Shown: positions 20,847 to 30,477, counted from the stretch's first letter. The stretch: 64,000 nucleotides of DNA from Arthrobacter stackebrandtii (GCF_017876675.1 NZ_JAGIOI010000001.1:3720001-3784000); one strand, 5' to 3'. The notes: a model not told the origin generated them from the letters alone. A program made the numbers and translations.

Positions 20847-22556
20847 GTGGCTACGCTCGAGTACTCGGCAACCGAAGTGAATTCGGCTGCTCCTAGGGTC
20901 GTTCCGGTCTCCAAGGGACGCATTGTCGTCAACTGGATCACCTCAACGGACCACAAGACGATCGGGTACATGTACCTGATTTCGTCCTTTGTTTTCTTCT
21001 GCCTCGGCGGCGTCATGGCGCTGATCATTCGTGCAGAACTGTTTGAACCTGGCATGCAGATCCTGCAGACCAAGGACCAGTACAACCAGTTGTTCACCAT
21101 GCACGGCACGATCATGCTGCTCATGTTTGCAACTCCGCTGTTCGCCGGCTTCGCCAACGTCATCATGCCCTTGCAGATCGGTGCGCCTGACGTTGCCTTC
21201 CCGCGGCTGAACGCACTCGCCTTCTGGTTCTTCAGCTTTGGTTCCACCATTGCGATCGCCGGCTTCATCACCCCCCAGGGTGCTGCAGCCTTCGGTTGGT
21301 TCGCCTACGCACCGCTGTCGAACACCACTTTCAGCCCCGGCGTCGGCGGCGACTTGTGGGTCTTCGGCCTGGCATTGAGCGGTTTCGGCACCATCCTTGG
21401 TTCCGTCAACTTCATCACCACGATCATCTGCCTTCGTGCCCCCGGCATGACCATGTGGCGCATGCCGATCTTCACCTGGAACACCCTCATCACGGGTATC
21501 CTCGTCCTGATGGCCTTCCCGCCGCTGGCCGCTGCCCTGTTCGCACTGGGTGCCGACCGACGTTTCGGCGCCCACATCTTCGATGCCGAATACGGTGGGG
21601 CCATGCTGTGGCAGCACCTGTTCTGGTTCTTCGGCCACCCCGAGGTTTACATCATTGCCCTGCCGTTCTTCGGCATCGTCTCTGAAATCTTCCCCGTGTT
21701 CAGCCGCAAGCCGATCTTCGGATACAAGGGCCTGGTCTTCGCGACCATCTCGATTGCCGCCCTGTCCGTGACCGTGTGGGCACACCACATGTACGTCACC
21801 GGCCAGGTCATGCTGCCGTTCTTCTCCTTCATGACAATGCTTATTGCAGTTCCTACAGGTGTGAAGTTCTTCAACTGGATCGGCACCATGTGGCGCGGAT
21901 CGCTGACATTCGAAACACCCATGCTGTGGAGCCTCGGCTTCATCGTGACGTTCCTGTTCGGTGGCCTGACGGGCATCATCCTGGCTTCGCCGCCGCTGGA
22001 CTTCCACGTCTCTGACACCTACTTCGTGGTGGCGCACTTCCACTACGTCGTGTTCGGCACGGTTGTGTTCGCCATGTTCGCAGGCTTCTACTTCTGGTGG
22101 CCCAAGTTCACCGGCAAGATGCTCAACGAACGCCTCGGCAAGATCCACTTCTGGCTCCTGTTCCTGGGCTTCCACGGCACCTTCCTCATCCAGCACTGGC
22201 TGGGTGTCCTGGGCATGCCGCGCCGCTACGCGGACTACATGGTTGAAGACAACTTCACCTGGATGAACCAGTTCTCCACGATCTCGTCCTTCGTCCTCGG
22301 CGCCTCGATGATTCCCTGGTTCTGGAATGTCTACGTCACCTGGCGCAGTGGCAAGAAGGTTGAAGTTGACGATCCCTGGGGCTTCGGTGCCTCGCTGGAG
22401 TGGGCAACTTCCTGCCCGCCGCCGCGTCACAACTTCACCTCGCTGCCCCGCATCCGCTCGGAGCGCCCGGCACTGGATCTTCACCATCCTGAGCTGGCGC
22501 CGCACTACCAGCCGGCCCAGCCGGTTGGTGCATCCTCGAAGGGAGACGCCCAGTGA
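20847..22556 (+). CDS. ctaD: Cytochrome c oxidase subunit I
   Basis: Catalytic heme a/a3-CuB subunit of the aa3 oxidase. The 569-residue product has 12 transmembrane segments. Low-spin heme His is in MHGTIML, the CuB His-Tyr site in FGHPEVYI, the HH pair in WAHHMY, and the heme a/a3 axial histidines in HFHYVVFG. The GTG start lies 14 bases after ctaC, with GGGGGAAGAGG upstream. Proton-channel residues (K and D channel) were not individually checked. Confidence 0.98.
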   Translation: MATLEYSATEVNSAAPRVVPVSKGRIVVNWITSTDHKTIGYMYLISSFVFFCLGGVMALIIRAELFEPGMQILQTKDQYNQLFTMHGTIMLLMFATPLFAGFANVIMPLQIGAPDVAFPRLNALAFWFFSFGSTIAIAGFITPQGAAAFGWFAYAPLSNTTFSPGVGGDLWVFGLALSGFGTILGSVNFITTIICLRAPGMTMWRMPIFTWNTLITGILVLMAFPPLAAALFALGADRRFGAHIFDAEYGGAMLWQHLFWFFGHPEVYIIALPFFGIVSEIFPVFSRKPIFGYKGLVFATISIAALSVTVWAHHMYVTGQVMLPFFSFMTMLIAVPTGVKFFNWIGTMWRGSLTFETPMLWSLGFIVTFLFGGLTGIILASPPLDFHVSDTYFVVAHFHYVVFGTVVFAMFAGFYFWWPKFTGKMLNERLGKIHFWLLFLGFHGTFLIQHWLGVLGMPRRYADYMVEDNFTWMNQFSTISSFVLGASMIPWFWNVYVTWRSGKKVEVDDPWGFGASLEWATSCPPPRHNFTSLPRIRSERPALDLHHPELAPHYQPAQPVGASSKGDAQ

Positions 22557-22954
22557 AGATAGAAGCTGGACTATTCAACTTGGTGGGACTGTTCTTCATC
22601 CCCGTGGCAACCGTTTACGGTTTCATGGTGGATTGGAATGAGCCCGTGGGCTTCCTGGCCCTGTACCTGCTGGCAGCACTGTGCCTGATGATCGGCATCT
22701 ACCTGCGCATGACGGGCAAGCGCATTGGCGCCCGCCCCGAAGACCGCGTTGATGCTGAAATTCACGAAGGCTCCGGCGAGCAGGGGCACTTCAGCCCCTG
22801 GAGCTGGTGGCCGCTGGTGCTCGGCCTCGCCTGTGCAGGCGGATTCCTCGGCCTCGCCGTGGGCTGGTGGGTCTTCCTGTTCGGTGCCGGCCTTGCCGTC
22901 ATCGCACTGGTTGGCTGGGTCTACGAGTACAGCCGCGGAGACCACGCACACTAG
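22553..22954 (+). CDS. ctaF: Cytochrome c oxidase subunit 4 (actinobacterial)
   Basis: A 133-residue small subunit specific to actinobacterial aa3 oxidases, with four hydrophobic segments: two near the N-terminus and two after the charged [20 protein letters not shown] loop. It ends in [12 protein letters not shown]. The GTG start overlaps the ctaD stop by 4 bases (GTGA), so it is translationally coupled. It belongs to the bc1-aa3 supercomplex together with the qcr genes encoded on the other strand further right. Confidence 0.93.
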   Translation: MKIEAGLFNLVGLFFIPVATVYGFMVDWNEPVGFLALYLLAALCLMIGIYLRMTGKRIGARPEDRVDAEIHEGSGEQGHFSPWSWWPLVLGLACAGGFLGLAVGWWVFLFGAGLAVIALVGWVYEYSRGDHAH

Positions 22955-23012
22955 GCATCATTCGTTCCCGGATAGCAGCGCACTAAGTCGCAGTACCGGA
23001 ACGCCTCGTTAT

Positions 23013-23054
23013 AAGGGAATTGCCCCGCACCGCTTGGTGCGGGGCAATTCCCTT
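23013..23054 (+). terminator. Strong terminator after ctaF
   Basis: AAGGGAATTGCCCCGCACC (23013-23031) and its exact complement (23036-23054) make a 19-bp perfect stem with a GCTT loop, followed by TTAAAT. It ends the ctaC-ctaD-ctaF transcript. Confidence 0.85.
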
Positions 23055-23073
23055 TAAATCCCAGTTCGCGACA

Positions 23074-23364
23074 CTTGGGGCATGCGCCGCGGCGGACTCC
23101 AACTGTGCGCAGCCATCATGGTGGCGCAACGCTGGTAGCCGGCGCAGCGCATGCCCCAAGCCCGCCACGGATGTACGCAACGACGGCAGCCGGCGCAGCG
23201 CATGCCCCAAGCCCGCCACGGATGTACGCAACGACGGCAGCCGGCGCAGCGCATGCCCCAAGCCCGCCACGGATGTACGCAACGACGGCAGCCGGCGCAG
23301 CGCATGCCCCAAGCCCGCCACGGATGTACGCAACGACGGCAGCCGGCGCAGCGCATGCCCCAAG
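23074..23364. repeat. 51-bp tandem minisatellite with an inverted partial copy
   Basis: Four identical 51-bp units start at 23138, 23189, 23240 and 23291, followed by a 23-bp partial fifth unit (23342-23364). A degenerate half unit precedes them (about 23112-23137). At 23074-23095 an inverted copy of the GCGCATGCCCCAAG part of the unit occurs. All six frames through the array stay open because 51 is a multiple of three, but no frame has a credible protein. The region fills the 500 bases between ctaF and ptsH. Confidence 0.9.
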
Positions 23365-23460
23365 TCGGAGGGGCATGCCGGGTCCTTAAGCCGCAGAAAC
23401 GCCCCCCGGCAGGGGAGCGTTTCTGCGAAATTGTGTCTGTGGCAGTCGCCGGCGGTGTGT

Positions 23461-23748
23461 CTAGGACGCATCCGTCAGGTCGGTCTGCAGGAGCTCGGCG
23501 AGCAGGTCCACGGCAGCCTGGATGTCGGCGGGGGAGGCGTCACACGGCCCCACGGCAATCTCCACCTCTGCGCCGTGCTCGAAGTCCGCGCTCATGACCT
23601 CCAGGAGCGACCTGCCGTCCACAGCCGCCATGCCTTCCTTGGCAAGCGTGACAGGCAGTCCGGTCCGGTTGACGGCTCGCACAAAAACGGCGGCTGGACG
23701 GGCGTGCAGGCCAACGCTGGCCGCAACGGCGGCTTTGCGGGTGTACAT
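23461..23748 (-). CDS. ptsH: Phosphocarrier protein HPr
   Basis: General phosphocarrier of the sugar phosphotransferase system: it accepts phosphate from enzyme I at a His and passes it to sugar-specific EIIA. The 95-residue product has the active-site GLHARPAA with His15, and the regulatory-Ser region DGRSLLEVMS (Ser47). The ATG at 23748 is chosen because AAGGAGCC precedes it; the frame stays open upstream, but that part is unlike HPr. It is divergent from a GntR regulator. Enzyme I and EII genes are not in this window. Confidence 0.95.
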   Translation of the reverse strand: MYTRKAAVAASVGLHARPAAVFVRAVNRTGLPVTLAKEGMAAVDGRSLLEVMSADFEHGAEVEIAVGPCDASPADIQAAVDLLAELLQTDLTDAS

Positions 23749-23839
23749 GGGTGGCTCCTTGAACAGGTGGGGCGAACGATTGTTTCTGTATTGAGAGTAG
23801 TCGTGTTTTAGGCTGGAGGGTGTCAACGTAAGGAGAACC

Positions 23840-24619
23840 ATGGGGTACATGGTGCCGCCGGCACGAGAAATACCGGGGGAGCTGGACCGGGACTCGGCCA
23901 TTTCCGTGCACATCCAGTTGCGCGAGGTGCTGCGCAACTACGTCCTGAACCACAGCAAGGCCGGCCGCCAGCTTCCTTCCGAGCGGGACATGGCCGCCCA
24001 CTTCAACGTGGCCCGCATGACCCTGCGACAGGCGATCGAAGCCCTGGTCGAGGAAGAACTGCTGGAACGGGTGGTGGGGGTCGGCACGTTCGTGGCCCGC
24101 GCCAAGCTCGACGTCACCCTCAAGCTCACCTCCTACTCCGAGGAAATGGCCCGTCGCGGCATGCGCCCTTCCGCACGGACCCTGGCCTTCGAGCAGATCC
24201 CGGCCACGGCGCGCCTGGCAAAGGAGCTCCAGCTCGAGGAGGGGCAGGGGGTCATCCGCCTCAGGCGCCTGCTTTTGGCAGACGAACAGCCCATGAGCGT
24301 CGACGAGAACTTCATCCCCGCCTGGCGTGTGCCGGGCATCCTTGAGGCCGGTCCGCCGCCCTCCCTGTACAACGTGCTGGGGGAGCGGTACGGGCTGATC
24401 ATCGAGTGGGGCGAGGACACCATCGAGGCCAATGCGGCCACGCCGTCCATCGCGCGCCTGCTCCAGGTGGACATTGGCGCCCCCGTGCTCCGGACCGAGC
24501 GGCACGCCTTTGTTTCCCGTTCCACCGTGGACTATTCGGTGTCCTTCTACCGGGCCGACCGCTACAAGCTGCGGGTGCCCCTGCAGCGTCCCGGCGTCCG
24601 GGCCCGGCGCATGTACTAG
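23840..24619 (+). CDS. GntR/HutC-family regulator with UTRA domain (DasR/NagR-like)
   Basis: A 259-residue repressor-type protein. The N-terminal winged HTH (about 20-88, with QLPSERDMAAHFNVARMTLR) is followed by a UTRA ligand-binding domain (about 105-250). HutC-type regulators of this form bind phosphosugars such as GlcNAc-6-phosphate. The divergent neighbour is ptsH, so control of PTS genes, as with DasR, is likely. A clear dre-like operator is not visible in the 91-base intergenic gap. It has a strong AAGGAGAACC ribosome binding site. Confidence 0.85.
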   Translation: MGYMVPPAREIPGELDRDSAISVHIQLREVLRNYVLNHSKAGRQLPSERDMAAHFNVARMTLRQAIEALVEEELLERVVGVGTFVARAKLDVTLKLTSYSEEMARRGMRPSARTLAFEQIPATARLAKELQLEEGQGVIRLRRLLLADEQPMSVDENFIPAWRVPGILEAGPPPSLYNVLGERYGLIIEWGEDTIEANAATPSIARLLQVDIGAPVLRTERHAFVSRSTVDYSVSFYRADRYKLRVPLQRPGVRARRMY

Positions 24620-24733
24620 CGCGCGGCCTGTGCGGCCCTTGACGCGCCTGCTGTGCCCCTCCCAGTGATGCCCGACGGCGCCGCCCGCCCCGGCATGCGC
24701 CGCCCGGTCCGCGTGTGGGCGCCAAGCAACGCA

Positions 24734-24780
24734 AAAAGCCAGGAGGCGCCTCCCCGTGGGGGAGACGCCTCCTGGCTTTT
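24734..24780. terminator. Bidirectional terminator between gntR and qcrB
   Basis: An inverted repeat of about 22 bp per arm with one mismatch (AAAAGCCAGGAGGCG and its complement, loop near 24757), ending in a T-rich tract. It separates the two convergent genes. Confidence 0.85.
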
Positions 24781-24803
24781 GTTTTCAACGGGCTCTCACA
24801 CGA

Positions 24804-26474
24804 CTAGTGCGTGATCGCCTTGTCGTCGTCGCCGGCTTCGATGGCCTCGTGGTGGTGGCCTGCCTCCAGCTCCGAAGGCGTTGCCGGGGCAACACGGTCC
24901 TCGAAGAAGAATCCGCTGAGCTTGCCGCGCAGCTTCTCCTTCCGCGTGACGATCCCGTTTTCATTCGGGATGCCCTCTTCGGGAACGGGGGACTCGTAGC
25001 CAACCAGCTTGTAGCGCTTGTAGTCGTCGAGCTGGGCGTGGATCTCCTGGAACTCACCGTGCGGCAGGCGCACGATGCGTCCGGTCTCCCGGCCGTGCAG
25101 GGCGATCTCGCGGTCCTTGCGCTGCAGCGCCAGGGCGACACGCTTGGTGACGATGAAGCCAAGGATCGGGCCGATGAAGAACAGTGCACGCAACCAGTAC
25201 GTCACGTCGTTGAGGGAGACCTCAAAGTGCGTGGCGACCAGGTCGGAGCTGGCTGCTGCCCACATGACGCAGTAGAAGATGAAGCCTGCAACACCAATGG
25301 CGGTGCGGGTCGGTGCGTTGCGGGGGCGGTCAAGCACGTGGTGCTCGCGGTCGTCGCGGGTCACCCAGCGTTCGATCCACGGGTACATGAACAGCAGGGT
25401 GAAGACAATGCCTGCCGGGATCAGTGCCGGGCCCAGCACGTTGAAGGACAACGTGTTGGTGCCCCACGGGAACGGGATGTTCCATTCCATCGGGATGTTG
25501 AACACCCAGCCCGGCATGAGGCGCAGGGCGCCGTCAACCCAACCGATGTACCAGTCAGGCTGGGTGCCTGCGGAAACGGGGGAGGGGTCGTACGGGCCGT
25601 AGTTCCAGACCGGGTTGATCTGGAAGAACGCCGAGATGAAGGCGATGATGCCGAACACGATGAAGAAGAAGCCGCCAGCCTTGGCTGCGTAGACCGGGCC
25701 AAGCGGGTAGCCGACGACGTTGCGGTCGTTGCGGCCCGGGCCGGGGTACTGCGTGTGCTTGTGGATGACCACCATGAACAGGTGGATGGCAACCATGAGC
25801 AGGATCAGCGCGGGCACCAGCATGATGTGCATCATGTAGAGGCGGCTGACGATGACGGTGCCGGGGAACTCCCCGCCGAACAGGAAGAACGAGATGTACG
25901 TGCCAATGACCGGGATGGACTTGACCACGCCGTCGATGATGCGCAGGCCGTTGCCGGAGAGCAGGTCATCGGGGAGCGAGTAGCCGGTGAAGCCTGCAGC
26001 CATCGAGAGGATGAGCAGGACGCCGCCCACAACCCAGTTCAGTTCGCGGGGCTTGCGGAACGCCCCGGTGAAGAAGACGCGGAGCATGTGCACGGAGACG
26101 GCAGCCACAAAGAGCAGTGCCGACCAGTGGTGCACCTGGCGCATGAACAGGCCGCCGCGGACCTCAAAGGAGATCTGCAGGGTGGAGTTGTAGGCCACTG
26201 ACATTTCCACGCCCTTGAGCGGGACGTACGGGCCGTTGTAGTGGGTCTCCGCCATGGACGGATCGAAGAAGAACGTCAGGAAGGTGCCGGAGAGCAGCAG
26301 GATGACGAAGGAGTACAGGGCCACTTCGCCGAACATGAATGACCAGTGGTCGGGGAAGACCTTCCGGCCAAATTCACGAAGGATGCCCGATCCGCCAACA
26401 CGCTCATCAACAAAGTTGGTGATGCGTCCGGTGGTCGTCTTGGGCTCAAACGGTGTTTGCGTCGCAGTAGACAT
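24804..26474 (-). CDS. qcrB: Cytochrome bc1 complex cytochrome b subunit
   Basis: Quinol-oxidising, di-heme cytochrome b of the actinobacterial bc1 complex (556 residues, longer than mitochondrial cytochrome b through a C-terminal extension rich in charged residues). Heme His pairs are seen in HHWSALLFVAAVSVHMLR and HIMLVPALILLMVAIHLF; the PEWY-like Qo motif appears as PDWYIGW. It is last in the ctaE-qcrC-qcrA-qcrB run. The C-terminus ends in a His/Asp-rich tail (GHHHEAIEAGDDD). Confidence 0.97.
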   Translation of the reverse strand: MSTATQTPFEPKTTTGRITNFVDERVGGSGILREFGRKVFPDHWSFMFGEVALYSFVILLLSGTFLTFFFDPSMAETHYNGPYVPLKGVEMSVAYNSTLQISFEVRGGLFMRQVHHWSALLFVAAVSVHMLRVFFTGAFRKPRELNWVVGGVLLILSMAAGFTGYSLPDDLLSGNGLRIIDGVVKSIPVIGTYISFFLFGGEFPGTVIVSRLYMMHIMLVPALILLMVAIHLFMVVIHKHTQYPGPGRNDRNVVGYPLGPVYAAKAGGFFFIVFGIIAFISAFFQINPVWNYGPYDPSPVSAGTQPDWYIGWVDGALRLMPGWVFNIPMEWNIPFPWGTNTLSFNVLGPALIPAGIVFTLLFMYPWIERWVTRDDREHHVLDRPRNAPTRTAIGVAGFIFYCVMWAAASSDLVATHFEVSLNDVTYWLRALFFIGPILGFIVTKRVALALQRKDREIALHGRETGRIVRLPHGEFQEIHAQLDDYKRYKLVGYESPVPEEGIPNENGIVTRKEKLRGKLSGFFFEDRVAPATPSELEAGHHHEAIEAGDDDKAITH

Positions 26475-26476
26475 AA

Positions 26477-27505
26477 TTAGCCACGCTCCCAGTAGCTCGG
26501 TCCAACAGGTTCATGGAAGTCGCTCTGTGCAACCAGGTAGCCATCGGAGTCAACCGTGATGGGCAGCTGGGGCAGCGGGCGAACGGCCGGGCCAAAGATG
26601 ACCTTGCATTCCTGCGTCAGGTCGAAGGTCGACTGGTGGCAGGGGCACAGCAGGTGGTGCGTCTGCTGCTCGTAGAGTGCAACCGGGCAACCGACGTGGG
26701 TGCAGATCTTGGAGTAGGCAACGATGCCGTTGTAGCCCCAGTCCTCGCGGCCCTCCGACGGGTGCAGGTCTTCCGGGTTCAGGCGCATCAGCAGGACGAC
26801 GGCCTTGGCCTTCGCAGCGATCTTGCCTTCGTGGAGGTCGTTCAGTGATTCGGGAATCACGTGGAACGCGCTGCCGATGGTGACATCGGATGCCTTGATG
26901 GGTGTTCCGTCGGGATCGCGGGCGAGACGTTCGCCTTCCTTCCAGAGCGTGTGCCGGAGTACATCGCCCGGCAGTGGGCCCAAGTCGCGGAAGATCGCGA
27001 TGGCCGGCAGCGGCGCCAGGGCCACAGCACCGATGAGGGTGTTGCGGATCAGCGGGCGGCGCTTGATGCCGGTCTCCTCGACGATGTCGTCGATGATCTG
27101 GACCGCCGCCTGGCGGTCTTCCTCGGTGCGCAGCGGGTGGCGTTCTTCGGCCACTTCGTGGTCCGGCATGAGGGCGCGTGCCCAGTGCACAATGCCCGTG
27201 CCAATGCCGAGCATGGCAAACGCCACGCCGGCACCCAGGAGGGTGTTCTGGATGCGCAGGGTCCCGATGGTGTCATCGAGGCGCACGCCGAAGTATCCAA
27301 CAAAGAACACCAGGGTGCCAATGATGGAAATGATAAACAGCCATGCCACCTGGCGCTCGGCGCGCTTTGCTGCCTTGGGGTCTGTGTCGGCCAGTCGCAA
27401 ACGATGCGGAGGTAGTCCCGGGTCTTGGAACACATCCACCTCTTGGTGACCAGCCTTAGCTACGGCGTCCGCGCCTGTCGGCGTGCCGTCACTATGGTTG
27501 CCCAT
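26477..27505 (-). CDS. qcrA: Rieske iron-sulfur subunit of the bc1 complex
   Basis: A 342-residue menaquinol:cytochrome c reductase subunit. The N-terminal part has three transmembrane helices (about 55-75, 90-112 and 160-185), as in actinobacteria rather than the single helix of mitochondria. The C-terminal Rieske fold carries CTHVGC and CPCHQS, which hold the 2Fe-2S cluster through two Cys and two His. The stop is 2 bases from the qcrB start. Confidence 0.97.
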   Translation of the reverse strand: MGNHSDGTPTGADAVAKAGHQEVDVFQDPGLPPHRLRLADTDPKAAKRAERQVAWLFIISIIGTLVFFVGYFGVRLDDTIGTLRIQNTLLGAGVAFAMLGIGTGIVHWARALMPDHEVAEERHPLRTEEDRQAAVQIIDDIVEETGIKRRPLIRNTLIGAVALAPLPAIAIFRDLGPLPGDVLRHTLWKEGERLARDPDGTPIKASDVTIGSAFHVIPESLNDLHEGKIAAKAKAVVLLMRLNPEDLHPSEGREDWGYNGIVAYSKICTHVGCPVALYEQQTHHLLCPCHQSTFDLTQECKVIFGPAVRPLPQLPITVDSDGYLVAQSDFHEPVGPSYWERG

Positions 27506-27565
27506 AATCCCCTCATCCTTCTCTTATCCCGGTACGTTCCCGGGGTTGTCATGTATGTTTCTTGC

Positions 27566-27583
27566 GGCTGCCGTCCGGCAGCC
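27566..27583 (-). other. Small intercistronic hairpin between qcrC and qcrA
   Basis: GGCTGCC and GGCAGCC form a 7-bp stem with a GTCC loop in the 101-base gap. It could tune mRNA processing or stability within the operon. Confidence 0.4.
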
Positions 27584-27606
27584 AAATGCTTGTGGCTTCT
27601 TGCAGC

Positions 27607-28395
27607 CTATGAAGTGCGTGAGGTCAGCCAGATGGTGAAGCCGATGATGACACCCAGGACGGCCGTCCAGAGGAACAAGCCCTCGGATACCGGACCCAGT
27701 GAGCCAAGCTTGGCTCCGCCAGGTGAGCCCTGGTTCTCAATGGTCTTCAAGAAGGTGATGATGTCGCGCTTGCCGTCGGGGCTGATGTTCGCGTCGCTGA
27801 AGACGGGCATGTTCTGAGGTCCCGTGACCATGGCGCTGTAGATGTGGCTTTCGGACACGCCGGCCAGCGGCGGTGCGAACTTGCCGCGGGTCAGCGCGCC
27901 GCCGGCAGCGGCAGCGTTGTGGCACATGGCGCAGTTGACACGGAAGAGCTCGCCGCCGACAGCAGCGTCGCCGCCGCCGTCAAGGTACTGCTCTTCGGGG
28001 AGTGCCGGGCCGTCACCCAAAGTGGCAACATAGGCTGCCATTTCGCGGGTCTGCTCGGTGGTGAACTGCTTCGGCTTCTGCTTGGCCTGGGGGCCCTGCA
28101 TCTGCATGGGCATGCGGCCCGTGCCGACCTGGAAGTCGACTGCGGCAGCGCCGACGCCGGCCAGGGACGGTCCTGCGTCCGTGCCGCTGGCGCCAAGGCC
28201 ATGGCAGGTGGCGCAGTTGGCGACAAAGAGCTTCTCGCCCTCTTCGACCTGCTGCGCGGTAAAGGTGGTGGTATCGGCCTTGGCCTCATTCACTGTTGTG
28301 ACAACGGCGTACAGCCCACCGGTCAGCATGAGCCCCAGCACCAGCAGTGCCAGTGCAGCCAGCGGATGTCGTCGCTTCTGCGAGAGTGCCTTCAC
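27607..28395 (-). CDS. qcrC: Di-heme cytochrome c subunit of the bc1 complex
   Basis: A 262-residue membrane-anchored dihaem cytochrome that replaces a soluble cytochrome c and hands electrons directly to CuA. It has an N-terminal signal/anchor helix (about 10-32), CXXCH motifs CATCH (61-65) and CAMCH (155-159), and a C-terminal transmembrane helix (about 240-257). Two heme domains in one protein is the hallmark of the actinobacterial III2-IV2 supercomplex. It lies between ctaE and qcrA. Confidence 0.97.
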   Translation of the reverse strand: MKALSQKRRHPLAALALLVLGLMLTGGLYAVVTTVNEAKADTTTFTAQQVEEGEKLFVANCATCHGLGASGTDAGPSLAGVGAAAVDFQVGTGRMPMQMQGPQAKQKPKQFTTEQTREMAAYVATLGDGPALPEEQYLDGGGDAAVGGELFRVNCAMCHNAAAAGGALTRGKFAPPLAGVSESHIYSAMVTGPQNMPVFSDANISPDGKRDIITFLKTIENQGSPGGAKLGSLGPVSEGLFLWTAVLGVIIGFTIWLTSRTS

Positions 28396-28487
28396 TTGGT
28401 GGTTCCTTTGATCTATATTCAGCAGCCCCTGTGTGGGGGCCGCAAATGCTTGTTCTTACCTTGGGTCGAAGAAAGCCGGGAGCCAGC

Positions 28488-29126
28488 TTACTTCAGGACG
28501 TAGATGACCAGGAAGAGGCCGATCCACACGACGTCCACGAAGTGCCAGTAGTAAGAAGTCACGATCGCGCTGGTGGCTTCGAAGTGTCCAAACTTCTTGG
28601 CTGCGTACGCGCGTCCAATGATGAGGAGGAATGCAATGAGTCCGCCGATCACGTGCAGGCCGTGGAAACCTGTGGTGATGTAGAAGGCGGAGCCATATGG
28701 GTTGGAATTAAGGGTCACGTACTCGGACGTCAGCATGGCGTATTCGGTCGTCTGACCGGCAACGAACACTGCACCGAGAACGAAGGTCAACAGGAACCAC
28801 TCCGTCATTCCCCACTTGGAGAACTGGAAGAGGCGTCCGGTGCGGCGAGGCCGAAGGTTCTCCGCAGTGAAGACACCCATCTGGCAGCTGAAGGAGCTGG
28901 AAACCAGGATCAGGGTGTTCACCAGGGCGAACGGGAAGTTCAGCTTGGCCGTTTCTTCCGCCCACATCCCACCGGTGGTGGAACGCAGCGTGAAGTACAT
29001 GGCAAAAAGGCCGGCAAAGAACATCAGCTCACTGGACAACCAAACAACGGTTCCTACAGAAACCATGTTGGGTCGGTTCAGCGTCGGATGCGCCGGGGTA
29101 CTGGGGGCATGGGTCGCAGTTGTCAC
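28488..29126 (-). CDS. ctaE: Cytochrome c oxidase subunit III
   Basis: A 212-residue, five-helix subunit III of the short actinobacterial type, with [14 protein letters not shown], the conserved [10 protein letters not shown] and the terminal [14 protein letters not shown]. The GTG at 29126 is chosen: its conserved N-terminus [19 protein letters not shown] follows and a -10 box lies immediately upstream. It is first gene of the ctaE-qcrC-qcrA-qcrB operon, on the strand opposite to ctaC-ctaD-ctaF. Confidence 0.96.
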   Translation of the reverse strand: MTTATHAPSTPAHPTLNRPNMVSVGTVVWLSSELMFFAGLFAMYFTLRSTTGGMWAEETAKLNFPFALVNTLILVSSSFSCQMGVFTAENLRPRRTGRLFQFSKWGMTEWFLLTFVLGAVFVAGQTTEYAMLTSEYVTLNSNPYGSAFYITTGFHGLHVIGGLIAFLLIIGRAYAAKKFGHFEATSAIVTSYYWHFVDVVWIGLFLVIYVLK

Positions 29127-29143
29127 ATAGACATTATGTCTAT
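29127..29143 (-). promoter_or_regulatory. -10 box inside a perfect palindrome upstream of ctaE
   Basis: ATAGACAT-T-ATGTCTAT is a perfect inverted repeat with a single-base centre that directly abuts the ctaE start codon. On the coding strand it contains CATAAT (29133-29138) exactly 6 bases before the GTG, so the mRNA is probably leaderless and the palindrome may double as an operator. Confidence 0.5.
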
Positions 29144-29299
29144 AAAACGCCGCAGAACCCAATGCGAAACCCCGTTTCGCGGATCTTTTTCTACAAACCT
29201 GCGAAATTCCGGTGTATTCACAGCTTAAACCCAGTTCCGTATGCACAACACACTGACCGTGTCAATGGTCACAAAGCGGGGGATGGGGTCGATTTCGTC

Positions 29300-29305
29300 T
29301 AACAT
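29300..29305 (+). promoter_or_regulatory. -10 box of a leaderless trpD transcript
   Basis: TAACAT ends 7 bases before the GTG at 29313; the only purine-rich tract (GGAG) touches the start codon too closely to act as a ribosome binding site. Confidence 0.4.
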
Positions 29306-29312
29306 CTGGAGA

Positions 29313-30386
29313 GTGAATCCTCTGCAAAACGCCTTCGCCGTCACCCCCACATGGCCAAACCTGATCGCGGCGCTCATCGCCCGGGAGGACCTGGACCAGG
29401 CCTCAACCCAGTGGGCGATGAACCAGATCATGGGCGGAAATGCCACCGACGTGCAGATCGCCGGCTTCCTCGTGGCACTGCGTGCCAAGGGCGAAACGGT
29501 GGCCGAGGTGACGGGCCTCGTGGAGGCGATGCTCTCCAACGCCCGCCCCCTGAGCATCTCCGGGGATGCCCTCGACATCGTGGGCACCGGAGGCGACCGC
29601 CTCAACACGGTCAACATTTCCACCATGGCCGCGCTGGTGTGTGCCGGTGCCGGTGCCGTCGTCGTCAAGCACGGCAACAGGGCCTCGTCCTCGGCTGCCG
29701 GTTCCGCGGACGTGCTCGAAAAGCTGGGCGTGCGCCTGGACCTGCCCGTGGAGGCCGTGGCCCGTGCCGCAACCGAAGTTGGCATCACCTTCTGCTTTGC
29801 AAACCTCTTCCACCCCTCCATGCGTTACGCGGCCGTCGCCCGCCGCGAAATCGGAGTGCCCACAGCCTTCAACTTTCTTGGCCCCCTGACGAACCCCGCC
29901 CGGGTGGTGGCCTCTGCCATCGGTGTCGCCGACGCCCGCATGGCCCCGCTCATGGCCGGGGTACTCGCCGCCCGCAGCATCCGCGCGCTCGTCTTCCGCG
30001 GCAGCGACGGTCTGGATGAACTGACGACGACGGGCACCTCCACCATCTGGGAGGTCCGGGACAACCAGGTCACCGAAAGCAGTTTTGACCCACTGGACCT
30101 GGGCATTCCGCGCGCCACGATCGAGTCGCTGCGCGGGGAGAACGCCGATTTCAATGCCGGCGTCGTCCGCCGGGTCCTTGACGGGGAGCGCGGGCCAGTC
30201 CGCGACGCCGTCCTGCTCAACGCGGCCGCCGGCCTCGTCGCCCATGACCGTTCCAGCTCCGGACCACTGCTGGAGCGATTGAGGTTCGCCATGGCGCGGG
30301 CAGAAGCTGCGGTCGACGGCGGCGCCGCGGCCAATGCGCTCAAAAGCTGGGTTGCGCTGTCCGCCTCTGCGCAGGCGGACAGCTGA
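29313..30386 (+). CDS. trpD: Anthranilate phosphoribosyltransferase
   Basis: Second step of tryptophan synthesis: anthranilate plus PRPP. The 357-residue product has the PRPP/Mg motif [17 protein letters not shown], the [18 protein letters not shown] segment, and [13 protein letters not shown]. The GTG at 29313 gives the usual length; the frame stays open upstream to 29241. It stands alone next to the respiratory genes, away from other trp genes, as in many Micrococcaceae. Confidence 0.96.
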   Translation: MNPLQNAFAVTPTWPNLIAALIAREDLDQASTQWAMNQIMGGNATDVQIAGFLVALRAKGETVAEVTGLVEAMLSNARPLSISGDALDIVGTGGDRLNTVNISTMAALVCAGAGAVVVKHGNRASSSAAGSADVLEKLGVRLDLPVEAVARAATEVGITFCFANLFHPSMRYAAVARREIGVPTAFNFLGPLTNPARVVASAIGVADARMAPLMAGVLAARSIRALVFRGSDGLDELTTTGTSTIWEVRDNQVTESSFDPLDLGIPRATIESLRGENADFNAGVVRRVLDGERGPVRDAVLLNAAAGLVAHDRSSSGPLLERLRFAMARAEAAVDGGAAANALKSWVALSASAQADS

Positions 30387-30477
30387 GCAGGCGCGAACGG
30401 CCGGCTTCGAACGGCGGCACCGTGCCTGCGGCTGCGGCCGCGACAACGGCTGTTCGCGCAGGCGGCTCCCCGTAGTT

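Noticed and set aside
20943-22505. 520-codon reverse frame opposite ctaD
   Set aside because: Shadow of ctaD codon usage; Glu/Asp/Gln/His-rich low-complexity product.
23138-23364. CRISPR-like array
   Set aside because: The units are contiguous and identical with no variable spacers, and no cas genes are present; it is a tandem minisatellite.
23020-23811. Long repetitive open frames on both strands across the 51-bp repeat
   Set aside because: All frames are open only because the unit length is a multiple of three; no start signal, domain or codon bias supports a protein.
23749-23839. DasR-type operator between ptsH and gntR
   Set aside because: I could not find a convincing match to the known palindromic site by eye, so no operator is called.
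24756-26201. 481-codon forward frame opposite qcrB
   Set aside because: Antisense shadow of qcrB; the sequence is hydrophilic and without family features.
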